This document shows positions 43,516 to 57,139 of a DNA stretch of 64,000 nt, piece by piece (the stretch's first letter is position 1; the number at the start of each line of letters is the position of its first letter). The notes beneath the pieces were generated by a model. The model was not told where the DNA came from, searched no databases, and worked only from the letters and a program-made list of their open reading frames with translations. The DNA comes from Deinandra increscens subsp. villosa (taxonomy: Eukaryota; Streptophyta; Magnoliopsida; Asterales; Asteraceae): the NCBI GenBank assembly GCA_039602395.1, contig JBCNJP010000017.1:19562729-19626728 (forward strand). Reading direction: 5' to 3'. The position numbers and the translations under genes are program-made.

Positions 43516-46500
43516 TCATGAAGAGAAAATAAAAACATGCAGAAAGTTAAACCTAGACATATCAAATGGCTTAGTGAAAAGGTCTGTTAACTGATCCTCT
43601 GTGCTAACATAGACTAAGGTAACTAGTTTCTTCTCGGCACAATCCCCAATGAAATGGTATCTAATTTCAATATGCTTAGTCTTAGAATACTGAATAGGAT
43701 TTTTTAACAATAGAAACAGCAGCAATATTATCTATATGAATAGGGGTACCCTTGAAGTTCAAACCGTAATCCAGCAACTGATTCTGAATCCAAAGCACTT
43801 GAGAGCACCAAGATGCAGCAGCAATGTATTCCGCTTCAGTTGTTGAGACTGACACTGAGGTCTGCTTCATGCATTTCCATAAAACTAAGCGGTTACCCAA
43901 GAACTGAGTGCCTCCCGTCGTAGACTTGCGATTGAGTTCACAACCGGCATAATCACTGTCAGAGAAGGCTCGAAGGTCAAATAGTGGATCTTTAGGATAC
44001 CAAAGTCCTCGGTTCGGATTTGACTTTAAGTATCAAAAATCCTCTTCACGGAAATCAAATGCGATTCTTTCGGCTTGCTCTGGAATCTTGAACATAGACA
44101 AACCCCAAACATGATATCGGGATGACTTGCACTAACATCATGTCATCACCAACATGACGAATAAAGAGTGTCTTGTCAATCACACCCCTTTTGTAGCCAT
44201 TTGACAGTAGATAAGTAGATAGGGTCTCGTACCAACTCCTCGGAGCTTGGTGTACACCATAAAGGGCCTTGTCCAACTTGTAACATTTCTTTGGGAAAGA
44301 CTTGTTAACAAACCCCGGAGGTTGTTACACATACACGTCTTCGTCAAGCTCGCCGTATAGGAATGCGGTCTTTACATCCGGTTGGTAAACTGTGATATTC
44401 ATTGACGCATCATACGCCAGAAAGATCCGTATTGCCTTTAGACGAGCGACATGCGCGTAGACATCTTCATAATCTATGCCATCAATTTGCATGTATCCCT
44501 TCACTATCAAACGAGCTTTATTTGTGATAATATTACCTCGGTCATCTCTCTTGTTTTTGAATATCCACTTGACAGGTTTAGGCTCTACACCTTCTGGAGG
44601 ATCGACCAATCGCCAGACATTAAGCATTTTTAAATTGAAGCAACTGTGTTTGCATGGCTTCAATCCAATTATAATCCAATAAGGCAGCGACAACAGTAGG
44701 AGGCTCCTCTTGTAAAATGAAGCATGAGAATAAGCACGTATGCAGATCCTTTGATTGACTATGGGTGAGACGTTGGTCAACCGAACCGATAATCTGACTC
44801 GTAGGATGAATCTTGTGAATCCGAGTCTCTTCAAAAGCAGGTGCTGGAATAGACGAGTCCAGATTTCTGATTTGAAGATCATCGCCAGGGGTCTCTCCCG
44901 TATCAATCTCTGTAAGATTGTCTGAATCTGATTCATGCATTACAACGTCAATTTCGACAGCGTCTTCAGCTTCAATTGCAGTCTGAACGGGTTCTGTTTC
45001 TACCATTACTGGGTCAGGAATCTGAATAGATGGCTGATCTGGTAAAGAAGATAATGTTGAAGATCGAGTGACATCAGATGATGGTGTTGACTGATTTCCC
45101 CATAATAACTCCGGAGGATCAACCGAATAAATAATATCCAGGAGCGACGAAGTAATTGGTGCAAATTCATCAACAAGAGGATTAACTATCAATGCCTTGT
45201 TTAGATTGAGCAGATGAAGTACCTGCAACTATCAATGCCTTGTTCAGATTGAGCAGATGAAGTAACAGTTTGAATGGCGTCTTGTTCGCATGTTTAACCA
45301 AGAGTGTTCTGTTTAGAACGTAGCAGGATGTATTCATAGCTTATGCCCAAAAGGATAATTTTAAATTGGAGTCAGCAAACATAGTCCTAGCAGACTCGTT
45401 GATGGTTCTATTCTTCCGTTCAGCTACTCCATTTTGTTGCGGTGTGTACGGTGAACTGAACTGTCGAGTTATGCCTTTCTCATTGCAAAACGCATCAAAT
45501 GTCTGATTCTTGAATTTAGACCCATTTTCTGATCAGATAATCCTAACCCGCTCTCTGCATATGTTCTTGATCCGAGTGACAAAGTCCTTTAGAATCTCAG
45601 ATGTCTCAGACTTCTCTTTCAGGAAGAACACCCACGAATATCTTGAGTAATCGTCTGTGATAACCAGGCAGTATGACTTTCCCCCTAAACTCGTGATGCT
45701 CACAGGCCCGAAAAGGTCTAGATGGAGTTGCTGAAGTATCATTGTCGTTCTATCCGATGGCTTAGGCTTGTTGGATGTCTTGTATTGTTTCCCCTTCAAA
45801 CATGCAACACAGTTGTCGATATGGATGAATTCCTTCTCCGGCACACCGAGAAAGTGTTCCCCCTAACAAGGCAGTTCATGTTACGAAAGTTGACATGCCC
45901 CATTCGACTGTGCCATAAAGTAGAGTCATCTTCCAATATATTTGCCAAGAAACACGCTACAGAACCAGTCGGCCTTACAGTAGACATATTTAGAGTAAAC
46001 ATGTTCCCTTTCCATTTTGCACAAAATAAGATCTGATCTTCAGGAATCTTGAACCCAGGCATCAGAATATAACACTCCCAGTCCTCAAAGAACATTGGCA
46101 TCTTGTTGTCACAGATTTGTGAGACATTTAGCAGGTTGAATCTCAGACTGGACACCAGATTCACCTTATCAAATGAAATTTCACCATTCGTCAAGAGACC
46201 GTTTCCGATTATTATACCACCACGAACATCACCCCCAAAGGCAACAGGAGCACCAAGCGATATTTGTTTAACATCATACAGCAGGTCATTGTTCCCCCTC
46301 ATGTGCGTGGAACAACCACTATCTATGTACCATGTATTGACAGTACTCTGGGCCAGTCCCTACACATGCAAAAGAAAGTGATCAGTTAAGGGATGGACCC
46401 TGGCCAGATTGACCTGGGGCCTACTTTTTGGTTGCTTACTTTGTTGGAGGAGTAGTTGGTGCAGAAACAACTGCAGAAGGAGTCGGTGAAGCAACATCAG

Positions 46501-46740
46501 TTGGTCGTGGAGCCAAGACAGGTTGTTGAACCAAGACAGACCTGGGAATGAAGGGAGCGCGTCCAAGATCTCACTGGAACTGGATTGGGTGCAGCCATTC
46601 TCACTGGTTGTTGAAAATTTGGCCTGAATGTATTCATACTCCTTCCCAAACCTCATGGAACATACAAAGCTTGATTAGGAATATAAGGCTGATTTGGATA
46701 AGATTGCTGAAACATGGTGTCTAGCCTTTGATCCATGTAA
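43516..46740 (-). pseudogene. SIRE-like copia gag-pol, 5'-truncated and broken
   Basis: Domains in order on the minus strand: Gag C-terminus (46740-46360); aspartic protease with YIDSGCSTHM and GAG-pre-integrase LWHSRMGHVN (about 46350-45796); integrase HLDLFGPV...DDYSRYSW (about 45850-45230, in-frame stop just before the SENGSKF part); serine/aspartate-rich linker; reverse transcriptase from LLDYNWIEAMQ to FLYGELDED (45228-44325) and LYGVHQAPRSWYETLS (44276-44055); RNase H with STTEAEYIAAASW and KTKHIEIRYHF (about 43900-43516). The catalytic YVDD is lost: VQV is followed by unrelated residues. SIRE/Maximus lineage by the reverse transcriptase motifs. Truncated upstream at about 46740. Confidence 0.85.
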
Positions 46741-47013
46741 AGATAGGAAAAATTACATATGTCCTCTTATTTAACAGACTAACACCGTTAGTAAAAAACT
46801 AACGGTGTATCATTAGAATCCAATACCCACAAAACTCGTATTATTGTAAGAATATTTCAAAACTCGTATTATTATCCGCCAATAAGGTAAAACTTGTATT
46901 ATTAAAATCCATTTTTCCTTTAAAGATATTAATTTTACATATGTCCTTAGATGAGCCAAGCTCGACGTGGCTCCACTCATAGCCTGTTTAATAGTCAGCT
47001 TATTGGCTCACTC
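46741..47013. other. AT-rich intergenic DNA
   Basis: Contains two copies of TTACATATGTCC (about 46752 and 46934) and a palindrome AACACCGTTAGT/ACTAACGGTGT. No gene. Confidence 0.35.
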
Positions 47014-47029
47014 AATTAAGCTAAATTCC

Positions 47030-47207
47030 GCCATTGGTCATTTGGCTCAATGGTATTGGTGATGAGGGGAAGACTTGGGACTGAGAGGTCACAAGTTCGA
47101 TCCCTGAGCCTGATAGGTTTTCCATCCGGCCTTTAGAGGAGGTGGTTTTTTCCTGGGAATTGGCTCAACTGGTGTGTAAATAGTCTTAGTTGGACGTTCC
47201 AAAAAAA
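47030..47207 (+). mobile_element. tRNA-derived SINE with 16-bp target duplication
   Basis: AATTAAGCTAAATTCC occurs at 47014-47029 and 47208-47223 around a 178-bp element ending in an A run. The head has pol III boxes (TTTGGCTCAATGG A-box; AGGTCACAAGTTCGATCCC B-box). The body ends GTTGGACGTTCC before the A-tail. Length, promoter and duplication all fit a plant SINE mobilised by a LINE. Confidence 0.9.
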
Positions 47208-47223
47208 AATTAAGCTAAATTCC

Positions 47224-50200
47224 AAAATTTAAAATATATAACTTTAAATTATAATTTTATTATTTATAACATATTTTCAAATTAAAAAACTTAAAACATA
47301 TATAACCTTTTTGATGCAAAAATTGAAGAAGTATATCGAATTAAGACAAGACTTGTAAGTAACTTTTATTGGATTTTAAAAAATATATATATTTAATTAT
47401 GAATTCTACCTTGTAAGTATATGAATATTTTTTTAACATGTACAAAAAAGTAAATTTTAAAACAGACGAGCCATCTCAACGAGCTATGAGCTAATTTGAA
47501 CTTTTTACGAGTTGGGAAAAAGCTTAATATTTTATATTGTTAAGATAAAATTAAAGAGAATAACAAAATAAATAAAAGTTAGTATCAAAATGTAAACAGA
47601 TTTACCATTCTATAAGTAATAACTATATTCTATACCCTTAACAAATTTTAAGTTGAAATTTGATATAATTGTAATATTATATTAGTTGGTTTAATATATT
47701 TTATTCCCATACAACTTGCATTGCATCATGTACAAGTGTGCTGCTTTTACAGTGCTGCACGTTCTCAAACCTAAATCAAACTTTTACACGCAACCTTCTC
47801 CCCATTTATCTCAAGACTCAATCCGTATCAGTTGCAGAAGAAAGAGACGATGAAACACTTCCGAAGAAACAACCGTCTTCAACCCTTCGTCTTTCTCTCC
47901 ATGGTGATTTCTTTAATCAGTTCGATTGCCGAGGCTATGGATTCTTTGTGATCTAGGTTTTTTTGCAGGTTTTCTTTTTCTTTACCGATTCACTGTTGTT
48001 GATGTTTTTCTTTGATTTTATGACTGTTTTTACTGATGCCTCTCTTTTTTATGGTTTCGTTTGATTTCATGGTGGTCTTCAATGTTGCGACCCTTTTGCC
48101 TGTCGTCGCAGCTACAACCCTTTTGACCACCTTCGCTGCTACGTTTGATGCGGCTTATCCCTTTGATTTGTGAACTTTGAACACTGTTTTACTTTTGTTT
48201 CTTTTTGGTTAACCCAACCTTTGTTTGGTTAGAGATATTTGATTAACTGCATGTTTGGTTTGCGTATCTATGTTAATCCTCTTAATACTATTTTGTGTTA
48301 GAGACATTTTATCCTCAAACGCCTCTTTTTTTATGCTTTTAGGTTGTCTCAAAATTTATGTGCTTTTCTGGTCTCTGCAGCTTCATGTGCACTTATTTTG
48401 GTTTCTATTTGATGTGTTAAGAGATTACAATAATGGTTCTCTTCTTTGGTGGTGGTATTGTATTTATTACTGTTTGTGTTGATTTGTTCTGATTTTATGT
48501 GTACAGCTGCTGAAATTGAGCCTTGGTTGCTATTGTTGTATGTGATTTAAGGTTAGTTTATACTCTTAAGTCCATTTATTTATTTATTTATTTGTGTGTG
48601 ACAACCTCATGAGAAATAATTTAGAGTGGTTAGCATGTTTTTGTTTACTTTAGGGGGTTATTGATGGGTGGATTGTTCTGTTTTTCTGTTATCATGTCAG
48701 CTTTGTTTTTTTCCTTATGAAAGGGTGTCATATGCTCCACAGATTTAAAATTTTGTGCCAATGAGATGGAGTTGAGAGGATATTTTTTGGGTTTTGGTTG
48801 TAGGTATGCCCTTTCACTGTTTTTGTGCTACAACAGTAGTTTGGGTTTGTGTCTGCACACCATAAAATAAAGCATCTGATAGGTTTATAACAGTTAAATT
48901 GATAAATTTGTTATCTTGGTTAATGTAATAAGTTAGATCCTAACATCGAAAAGATGCTCATAACTGATGGTGATGCTTTAAAGAGAAGGCTATTTCCAAT
49001 GAGCATAAGAAAAAGTTTATGCTGACAAGGTGAGCTTCTATATATTTTTGTTGTTTTTGTGTTTGTGGTATAAAAAAGGCTTTTAAACTCAGTGTTATCT
49101 TTATTTGTTTTTTTATAGGACTTCTTATGCCTTTATACGGGGTTTGTATACATTTGTGTGTGGATAGAGGTGTTTGTGGTTTAGGAGATTGGTTTGATAT
49201 CATATTTTTTCCTTTATTGCAGGCGACATGCTTTTGCTTAGCGGTTCGTTATGCTCGGTGCAGTTCTTTTGTATGTTTTCCTACTGTAGTCATATGGTTG
49301 CATGTTTTGAATGTGATTTGCTTTGACAGTTTATTACATTAATTTAATAAAATGGCTTCCGTTTTATAAAATGTCTTCCGTTTACCTGGCCCTGCATTGT
49401 CAAAGAACAATCATGCAATTTTTGGTGTTTTAGGATTGAATGTAATGTGAATTTATGAATTATGATTGTTGCTGCAGAAACATAAGGATATGAATGGGAA
49501 TGGTTTTATAGGCAAGCCAATTTACGGCTCCTAATGAGACATAAAAAGGCGGCGTCGCAACACGCACCATCACAATATGTTAGTTGTTTTTAGGGGTTCT
49601 CTATGCTGATAAAGATAGAGTTGTTGGGTTGGGTATTTTCACTGTGTTTTCTATGTTAGTTGTTTTTTATTATTTGGCTTGATGATCTCTTAGGCAGAAT
49701 GAACGTTTATATGATTTTTATGTTTTTTTTGATACGCTGGTAAGAAGACTGTTATTGGGTTTTTACCTGTGTTTAATATAGTATAGGTCATTTTCTTAAT
49801 GTTTGTTGTTGGCATTTTAAAGGTAAAGTATTAATTTGATTATTCATAGGTGATGTTGTGGTTTTGGTGCTAGGGTTTCACAAGAAGATGTTTGCTGTTG
49901 TAGTAAATTTTGGAAATTTAAAAGTGTTGTTATATGGTATATGTGATGAAAGTGTTCATTTTATTACCTTTTATTTTTAGTTAGGTTTAATTTATATGAC
50001 TTTATTTGAATTTGGTATGCTATTTGTCGAGTTCTTATATAGGCTGAGGTGTGTATTTAAATTGGGAATGCTATTTGTTTCGTTATTTGTTATTTGTTTG
50101 GGGTTTGTGAATGTTCCTGCAAAAATTGCTTTTATTTTCTCCTAGATAGTAAACTGCTCATTTTAGTTGATAATCTCCAATACTTAAGATTATCTTTAAG

Positions 50201-50501
50201 TTGTTTTCGTACTTTCTTTTTTATATCTTCTTCAGAGTTTATTCATGTAAGCTTGGATGTGCTCTTATTCATGGCGATTTCCACTGTTTTGTCTTGCAAG
50301 GTTCGTTTTAATTTAATATCTCTTTTGTTGGCTTTGTTATCTGTTAATCGCCTCATCAAGTTTTTGGTTTAGGGTTACTTGAAGATGTTGTCAAACAGTG
50401 AGGATCGAAATGTTGCTTGGGTTTTTAGGTTTGTCTTCTATCTACTCCGATTTTTGGCTTCCTTATTGTTTAGATCTTTGAGTGGTTTACCTATTTTTGT
50501 T
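47224..50501 (+). other. T-rich transcribed-looking region, product not recognised
   Basis: The plus strand is T-rich with many intron-like segments and TTGCAG/GT words. A possible leader begins near 47740. A short frame at about 47850-47951 starts MKHFRRNNRLQPFVFL and would look like a signal peptide, but stops after 33 residues. I recognise no protein. It could be a decayed gene or a transposon-carried gene fragment. The CACTA element is inserted at its right end and the same type of sequence resumes at 57830. Confidence 0.35.
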
Positions 50502-50530
50502 CACTACTACAAAAACTAGCATTCTTGACG

Positions 50531-51030
50531 NNNNNNNNNNNNNNNNNNNNNNNNNNNNNNNNNNNNNNNNNNNNNNNNNNNNNNNNNNNNNNNNNNNNNN
50601 NNNNNNNNNNNNNNNNNNNNNNNNNNNNNNNNNNNNNNNNNNNNNNNNNNNNNNNNNNNNNNNNNNNNNNNNNNNNNNNNNNNNNNNNNNNNNNNNNNNN
50701 NNNNNNNNNNNNNNNNNNNNNNNNNNNNNNNNNNNNNNNNNNNNNNNNNNNNNNNNNNNNNNNNNNNNNNNNNNNNNNNNNNNNNNNNNNNNNNNNNNNN
50801 NNNNNNNNNNNNNNNNNNNNNNNNNNNNNNNNNNNNNNNNNNNNNNNNNNNNNNNNNNNNNNNNNNNNNNNNNNNNNNNNNNNNNNNNNNNNNNNNNNNN
50901 NNNNNNNNNNNNNNNNNNNNNNNNNNNNNNNNNNNNNNNNNNNNNNNNNNNNNNNNNNNNNNNNNNNNNNNNNNNNNNNNNNNNNNNNNNNNNNNNNNNN
51001 NNNNNNNNNNNNNNNNNNNNNNNNNNNNNN
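50531..51030. other. Assembly gap (500 N) inside the CACTA element
   Basis: Exactly 500 unknown bases beginning 29 bases inside the element. It hides the left subterminal region and the last exon(s) of the second gene. Confidence 0.99.
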
Positions 51031-51127
51031 TTTTGTTTCTCTAGCTTCTCCTATACAAATAAAAAAGATACCAAGCTTCAGTGGAAAATGATCACATCAC
51101 CAAAACCTTCCAATGTTACAAACTTAC

Positions 51128-52070
51128 GATTTTCTCAACAATTTGTTTGACATTTGGGTCGTAACCTCCTGATTTCAATTCTCTTGCTTTCTTCCAACAT
51201 GTTGTCCTATCAATCTCCTCTTCATCCTTGCCAGTTTCTTTGATCTAATTACCAGGAATAACATAAGTGAATCAAGAACAAAATGAAAAGTAAAGTATTT
51301 GATATAAGTTAATTCATACTATCTCCTTGATGAGTCCAGAATATCCATTTCTGCTCAAACGATGATTATATTTATTCATTGCACGAGTATTCTTAGCCTT
51401 TTTACTTTTCTCCTGCATTAGAAAGATAAAAACTGTGTTATAAAAATATTCTCCTACAAAAACTAACACTAAAGTAATTGACCTAAGTTGACGAACCTCC
51501 CACTTTTTTGAAGTTCTTTGTGCTATAAAAAGTTTCCAGTCCTCCTTTTTCACGAATGGATACATACCAGGAGGAGTGAGTAAATCTGCCTCAGGATCAT
51601 CTTTTTTGGCCAAAATGAAGTTTTTGTAAAGAGTGTTTTTGAAGTTTTTCCACTTTGTGCCAACTGATTGAAGAGTGTGCTTCCGGCTGTGTGGGTGAAG
51701 TACAAAACGTGTCTGAAATATATAGCAAAACAGTTCAATACAAAACTGCATATCAAGATAAATAAACCCAAAAGTTTAGACGTACCAAAACAAACTTCCA
51801 ACAAGCTTCCTTTATTTCCTTACCAACATCCAACCAAGAGTCATAAGTTATGGGAACCATAGATCTTGCAATCTCTCCCTCGAAAGTAGATAGTTTTTTT
51901 GCACCTTCTCCATCTGGGACACCTCTTTTATTATAAGTATTTACTATTTTCTCTTTGATAGTTTTTGATTTTACTGTCGGCCCTCTTTGTGATTTGGTCA
52001 CTGTTTCTTCATCATTTGATTTATCTTCGTGATCTTCATGTCTTGAATGATCAGAATCTGAATCGGCCAT
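51128..52070 (-). CDS. CACTA second gene (plant En/Spm transposase_24-like), 3' end in gap
   Basis: Exons 51786-52070, 51497-51712, 51320-51412 and 51128-51244 on the minus strand have GT-AG borders and whole-codon lengths (95, 72, 31 and 39). It starts MADSDSDHSRHEDHEDKS, an acidic/serine-rich N-terminus. The middle has VGTKWKNFKNTLYKNFI and the basic KKAKNTRAMNKYNHRLSRNGYSG. The motifs and position beside the transposase match the DNA-binding partner protein of plant CACTA elements. In En/Spm the analogous TNPA binds subterminal repeats and assembles the ends. The last exon seen ends with a good donor (ATC/GTAAGT), so coding continues into the gap. Confidence 0.8.
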
Positions 52071-52208
52071 GGCCCAAAAAACAACCTGTTCAAATAGAAT
52101 ATATAGTTAGTAACAACATGCATGAGAGTAAAAAGTAGTCTAAGCTAAGAACTAAAAATTAGAAACATACCAAAAATAAAATTAACTTTTTATTTTCCAT
52201 AAAATAGA

Positions 52209-55200
52209 CTAAACTAAAATGCCCTCGTCATCCGAACGCGTACAATTAAAATCATCGTCAAGATCTGCTAAAGTGGGGTCTTGTACATCAACAGGAGCAT
52301 CAAATTCATATGTATCATCAATTTCATCATCATCTCCATACTTATACATCTTATGTGGTGTGAACCCAACAACAGACAAATTCTTATCCTGTTGATCTTG
52401 AACATAGAAAACTTGTCTAGCTTGACTAGCTAATATGAAGCGTTCAGACTGATTAAGCCTACCAAAGTTGACCACTGTGAATCCAAAATCATCTTTTTTA
52501 ACACCACGACTATCAACCCAATCACACATGAAAACAGGAACTGTGAACATGCGATAATCAAGATCCCATATCTCCTTTATACGACCGTAATAAGTAACAG
52601 CGCCATACACGGGATTTGAGTCTTTTGCACTAGCAATCTGCATAGTATGCGCGACTATGGATACTCTACTACATTGAGTGACTCTAGATTCATCTCGAGA
52701 GGTTGTATGGAACTTATACTCATTGATGACAAAACCGTTATATTTATTGACAACAAAGTTAGGCCCTTTGGCCAACCAACGAACACTATCACAAATATCT
52801 TCCCCATTAGCCAAACGCTTTTCAACCTATTGGAAATAATTTAAGGTAATTAAAATAAAACTATTAAAAATATCTTCTGATTTATCAAAATTATTAATAA
52901 AAAGAAAGAATAACAATAAAACCTCGTTCTTAAACCAGCTAATGAATGTCCGACTATGTTGGCTCTGCAACCATGTGGTGTTTCGACGGGGGTTAAGATC
53001 CTTCAATTCCAACATATGTTGCCTGGATCATATTCGAACTTAGAAGAATTGTTATTTATTATATATATATATATATATATAAAATAAAAAAATTAGATTA
53101 TCTTACTCGGTGTATGCTTCCACAGCAGCAGTGTTTCGCAATACATAAAGATGAGCTTCATCAAGTAACTTAGCATCCACAACATCGATCGTAGCCCCTG
53201 ATAAAGGCTTGCCGGTGCGGATCCTTTCATCAACACGTTCATGAGGATTTCCAATTGAGTTACCATTTTCTAAGTAGGCCGAGCAAAATTCTAAGGCTTC
53301 CTCTGCCACATAACATTCTGCAATGCAGCCTTCGGGCCGATGATGATTTCGTACAAAACCTTTTAGTGTTTTCATGAATCTCTCAAATGGATACATCCAC
53401 CTAAAATGAACCGGGCCACATAACCTCACCTCTCTAACTAAATGCACCATCAAGTGAATCATGACATCGAAAAACGAAGGAGGAAAATACTTCTCTAGCA
53501 AACACAAGGTTGATACGATATTACTTTGCAACTTGCTTAGCTTACTAACATCAACAACTTTACTACACAACTCGTTGAAAAAATGACACAAGCTTATGAT
53601 TGTTTTCCTCACTTTCACGTTTAACACCCCTTTAATTGCAAAAGGAAGAAGTTGTTGCATTAGTACATGGCAATCATTAGACTTCAAACCATTCATCTTT
53701 GAAACATCATAGGACACGAGATTCTTGAAATTGGAGCAATACCCATCAGGCACTTTTATGTTGGACAGTGTATCATAAAATAGATGTTTCTCCGAGCTAT
53801 TCAATGTGTAGATGGCAGGCGGAAGATAAACCCGATTCCCTTTTGGTTGAATTTGTAATTCAGGCTTAATGCCTAGATCCTCAAGATCTTGTCGTGCTTT
53901 TAACCCATCCTTCGTCTTGTTAGGCAAATTCAGCAGTGTCCCATAAACACTCTCACACACATTTTTTTCTATGTGCATAACATCTAACTGATGACGAACA
54001 AGCAACTTCTTCCAATATTCAAGTTCAAAAAATATTGACTTTTTATGCCAAAATTTAGCTCTCTCATCGATAATTTCTTTTTTCTTCTTTGGGTTTTTCT
54101 TCTTTGACTTCTCCGTCTTTGACTTTTCCTTCTTTGACTTTATCTTTTGCCCCCATGTATTCTTAAACCCCGCCAAGTAGTCGTAAATTTCTTCACCTGA
54201 TAATGGTTTCTTTGGCACATCGTTCTCTTGTTCGTTGTTGAAGTCTTTTTTTCGTTTACGATAAGGATGTTTAGGTGAGAGAAATCTTCTATGCCCAAGG
54301 AAGCATACTTTTCTGGAATTAGGCAACCATTGTGAGCAAGTATTCTCAGAACATATTGGACAGGCATTATAACCTTTGGTAACACACCCTGATAGATTAC
54401 CATATGCGGGGAAGTCATTTATAGTCCATAGTAATATTGCTCTTAGATTGAAATATTCTTTCTTATAAGCATCAAATGTCCTAACGCCAGTTTCCCACAA
54501 GAGTTTGAGATCTGCTATCAACGGTGCCAAGTAGACGTCAATATTGTTACCAGGTTGCTTTGGACCTGATATCAATAGAGTCAACATCATGAATTTTCTT
54601 GACATACACAAATAAGAGGGTAGATTATATGTTATTAGGGTAACCGGCCAACAACTATGCTTCGAACTTAATGACTTATGAGGATTGATACCATCAGTAG
54701 ACAAGGCTAATCTAAGATTCCGATTTTCTCTTCCAAATTCTTTCCATGTGTTGTCAACAAGCTTCCAAGAGGGGGAATCGCGAGGATGAGTTAGTTTACC
54801 ATCAATGACCTGACGTTGTGCATGCCAAGTTAAGTCATGTGCAATCTCCGGTGATGAGAACATTCTTTTAAATCTAGGGATGGGAGGAAAATACCACAAA
54901 ACTTTTCTCGGCACGTTTTTGGTATTATTCTTCCAGCGAGATGTCCCACAAGTTGGACATTCAGAAGCATCCTTATGTTCATTCCAGAATAGAACACAAT
55001 CATTTTCACACGCATGAAACTTCTCATATTGTAGACCTATTCCTTTTAGCAACTTCTTTGCCTCATACATCGAGCTAGGGATTGTATTCTTCGCAGGTAA
55101 AACAGTTTTTAAGGCACCTAACAAAGCATTAAAACTAGTATCTGACCAACCAAACTGACCCTTTAACTTTTGAAATATCATTAATCCACTAAGTGCGTTA

Positions 55201-55592
55201 TGCTTTGACCCTTCGAAAAGTGGCTTATCACATTCTTCAAGAAGTGATTTCAATGAATCAGGTTCTTTCTCCACATAAGCAAAGACATCATGTAACATTT
55301 CCTTTGTATAATCAAACTCGGGACGTTTAGATTCATCAGGGCATCTAACTTCAACCGGAGGAGAACCTTCTCCATGGAAAGACCAAACCGTATAATTTTT
55401 ATCGAAACCATTTGCAAACAAATGAAAGCGCACACTTTCAATTGAGCCGGGCCATAGATTGATACAATTTACACAAGGGCAGGGTATAACATCTGACTTT
55501 GGATTATTACTTTGCGCAAACTCTAAAAAGGCATTAACACCCTCATCATATTCTTTCGATAATCTACCCAACGACATCCATGACTTATCCAT
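52209..55592 (-). CDS. CACTA TNP2-type transposase, three exons, 1067 residues, intact
   Basis: Minus-strand exons 53107-55592, 52923-53022 and 52209-52826 join through GT-AG introns to 3204 nt without a stop until the end. The N-terminus (MDKSWMSLGRLSKEYDEG...CPCVNC) is the transposase-associated zinc-binding domain. The central part is the TNP2/transposase_21 catalytic region (ALSTDGINPH, then HQLDVMHIEKNV). A DUF4218-type region follows (CHVLMQQLLPFAIKG). The C-terminal exon has a DUF4216-type domain (WLAKGPNFVVNKYNGFVINEYKFHT in pieces). A lysine-rich stretch lies at about 480-510. Role by family: cuts and pastes the element by binding its CACTA ends. Base composition matches the surroundings. 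Nothing essential appears missing. Confidence 0.92.
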
Positions 55593-55789
55593 GACCTTAG
55601 CTAAAGTAAAGCAAACAAAAAGGTTACTTCTTTATACTTAAACTTTAATTTAAGCAAATCACTATACATAAGGGCTATGTTTTTTGGAAAGAACATGTAT
55701 CAACTAATTTACTTTAGCACATAGTATAAGTAATCTAAAACTAAAGAACTAAACCATATATATTCATACCAATCAACATATCTAACCTA

Positions 55790-56130
55790 TGTTCTAGTTA
55801 AATACAGCAACAGCAACAGCAGGTTATAACTTTATAATACAAATAATCACATTCAAATGCAATACAGCAACAGTATTACAGACACAAACAGCAACAGTTT
55901 AAAAAACAAACAGCAACAGCAGCCTAAATTCTTAATATAAACAACATAAAATCAGCATTCAGGCATTAAGCAAGTACAATTTTTAATACAAACAGCAATA
56001 GCAGCCTAAATATAGACTATATGAACAGCAACAGGCCAGCGGCAAGTTAAAACACTAACAAATCATATAACTTAAGAAGCAACAGCAAGTATAAAACACT
56101 AACAAATCATATAAAGAACAGCAACAGCAA
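55790..56130. repeat. ACAGCA-rich imperfect repeats
   Basis: ACAGCAACAGCA-type words recur many times in AT-rich sequence upstream of the transposase gene (minus strand). They lie in the presumed leader/promoter of the CACTA genes. Confidence 0.6.
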
Positions 56131-57139
56131 GTATAACCTATAAAAATAGCCTGATGATCTGATCTAATACAAGAAACACAGTGGAAATATGGACCAAAGA
56201 TTAAACAGATTCATAGAAACAGATTCATATGAGAGGTATTGAGAGGAATCTATATAGAATTATAGACAATTAGAAACAGATTCATAATGGAGGAATTGAG
56301 AGGAATCAGATATCTAATACAAAAAATAAATAAAACACTAAGTTACTAACCTGATGATGCACCACCTATCAGTCCCTTGTTAGGTTTTGCAATGTTACCA
56401 GGTTTCCCAAGATTAAATACAGCAACTACATTATAAAATCATTGATTAGAGAACTGGATTTTGTTCATAGTTGAGAACCATAATCAAGAAACAAAATTTA
56501 GAAAAAGTTTGGCAGCTTTATTAAACCTAAAAATGAAGAGAAACATAATTTAAAAGTCAAAGTTTAAAAGTCAAATATGCTCAAATTTTGGTATAAAGAT
56601 TATCAAAGACTCAAAAAGTCAAGCATCTTTCCATGTGGTCCATCCATTTAATCCAACAAAAATTATATGGTTTCATGAATTCATCAAGTTACTATACAGC
56701 ATCACCTATCCACAAATCAAACTTCTTTTCATGATTTATGTAAACATTGATAACATCATCCATCACCTGAAGATTTTTTTCATGAAAAGAAATACAGGCA
56801 AGATGTAGTATGAGGAGGAGATTAGATTAGGCTATCCAACATCAATGAAAAAGCGAAACTTATCTTTAGTGGATTCACAGATTTAAACTTGCATATCCAC
56901 GCCATTTATTAAAATTCAACTTATAGGTGGAGGATTTCTTCCTATGTATGATTATTTCATGTGAAAAAACTGAACTTGTTCATAATTGTAGCTTATGTTG
57001 TAAGTTGACCCTTTGTAGTTTGTATTAAGAACTTCGGTGTGTTACTGTATGCTTTACTGTGAAGAAGTATGATTCTATCGTGAAGTACCCCAACTTAAAA
57101 ATAGATTATGCAGTACATGTCAACATGTTATAAGAAATC

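Noticed and set aside
47850..47951. 33-codon frame that looks like a signal peptide
   Set aside because: Stops directly after the hydrophobic segment; no mature peptide or repeat of the frame in a downstream exon could be found.
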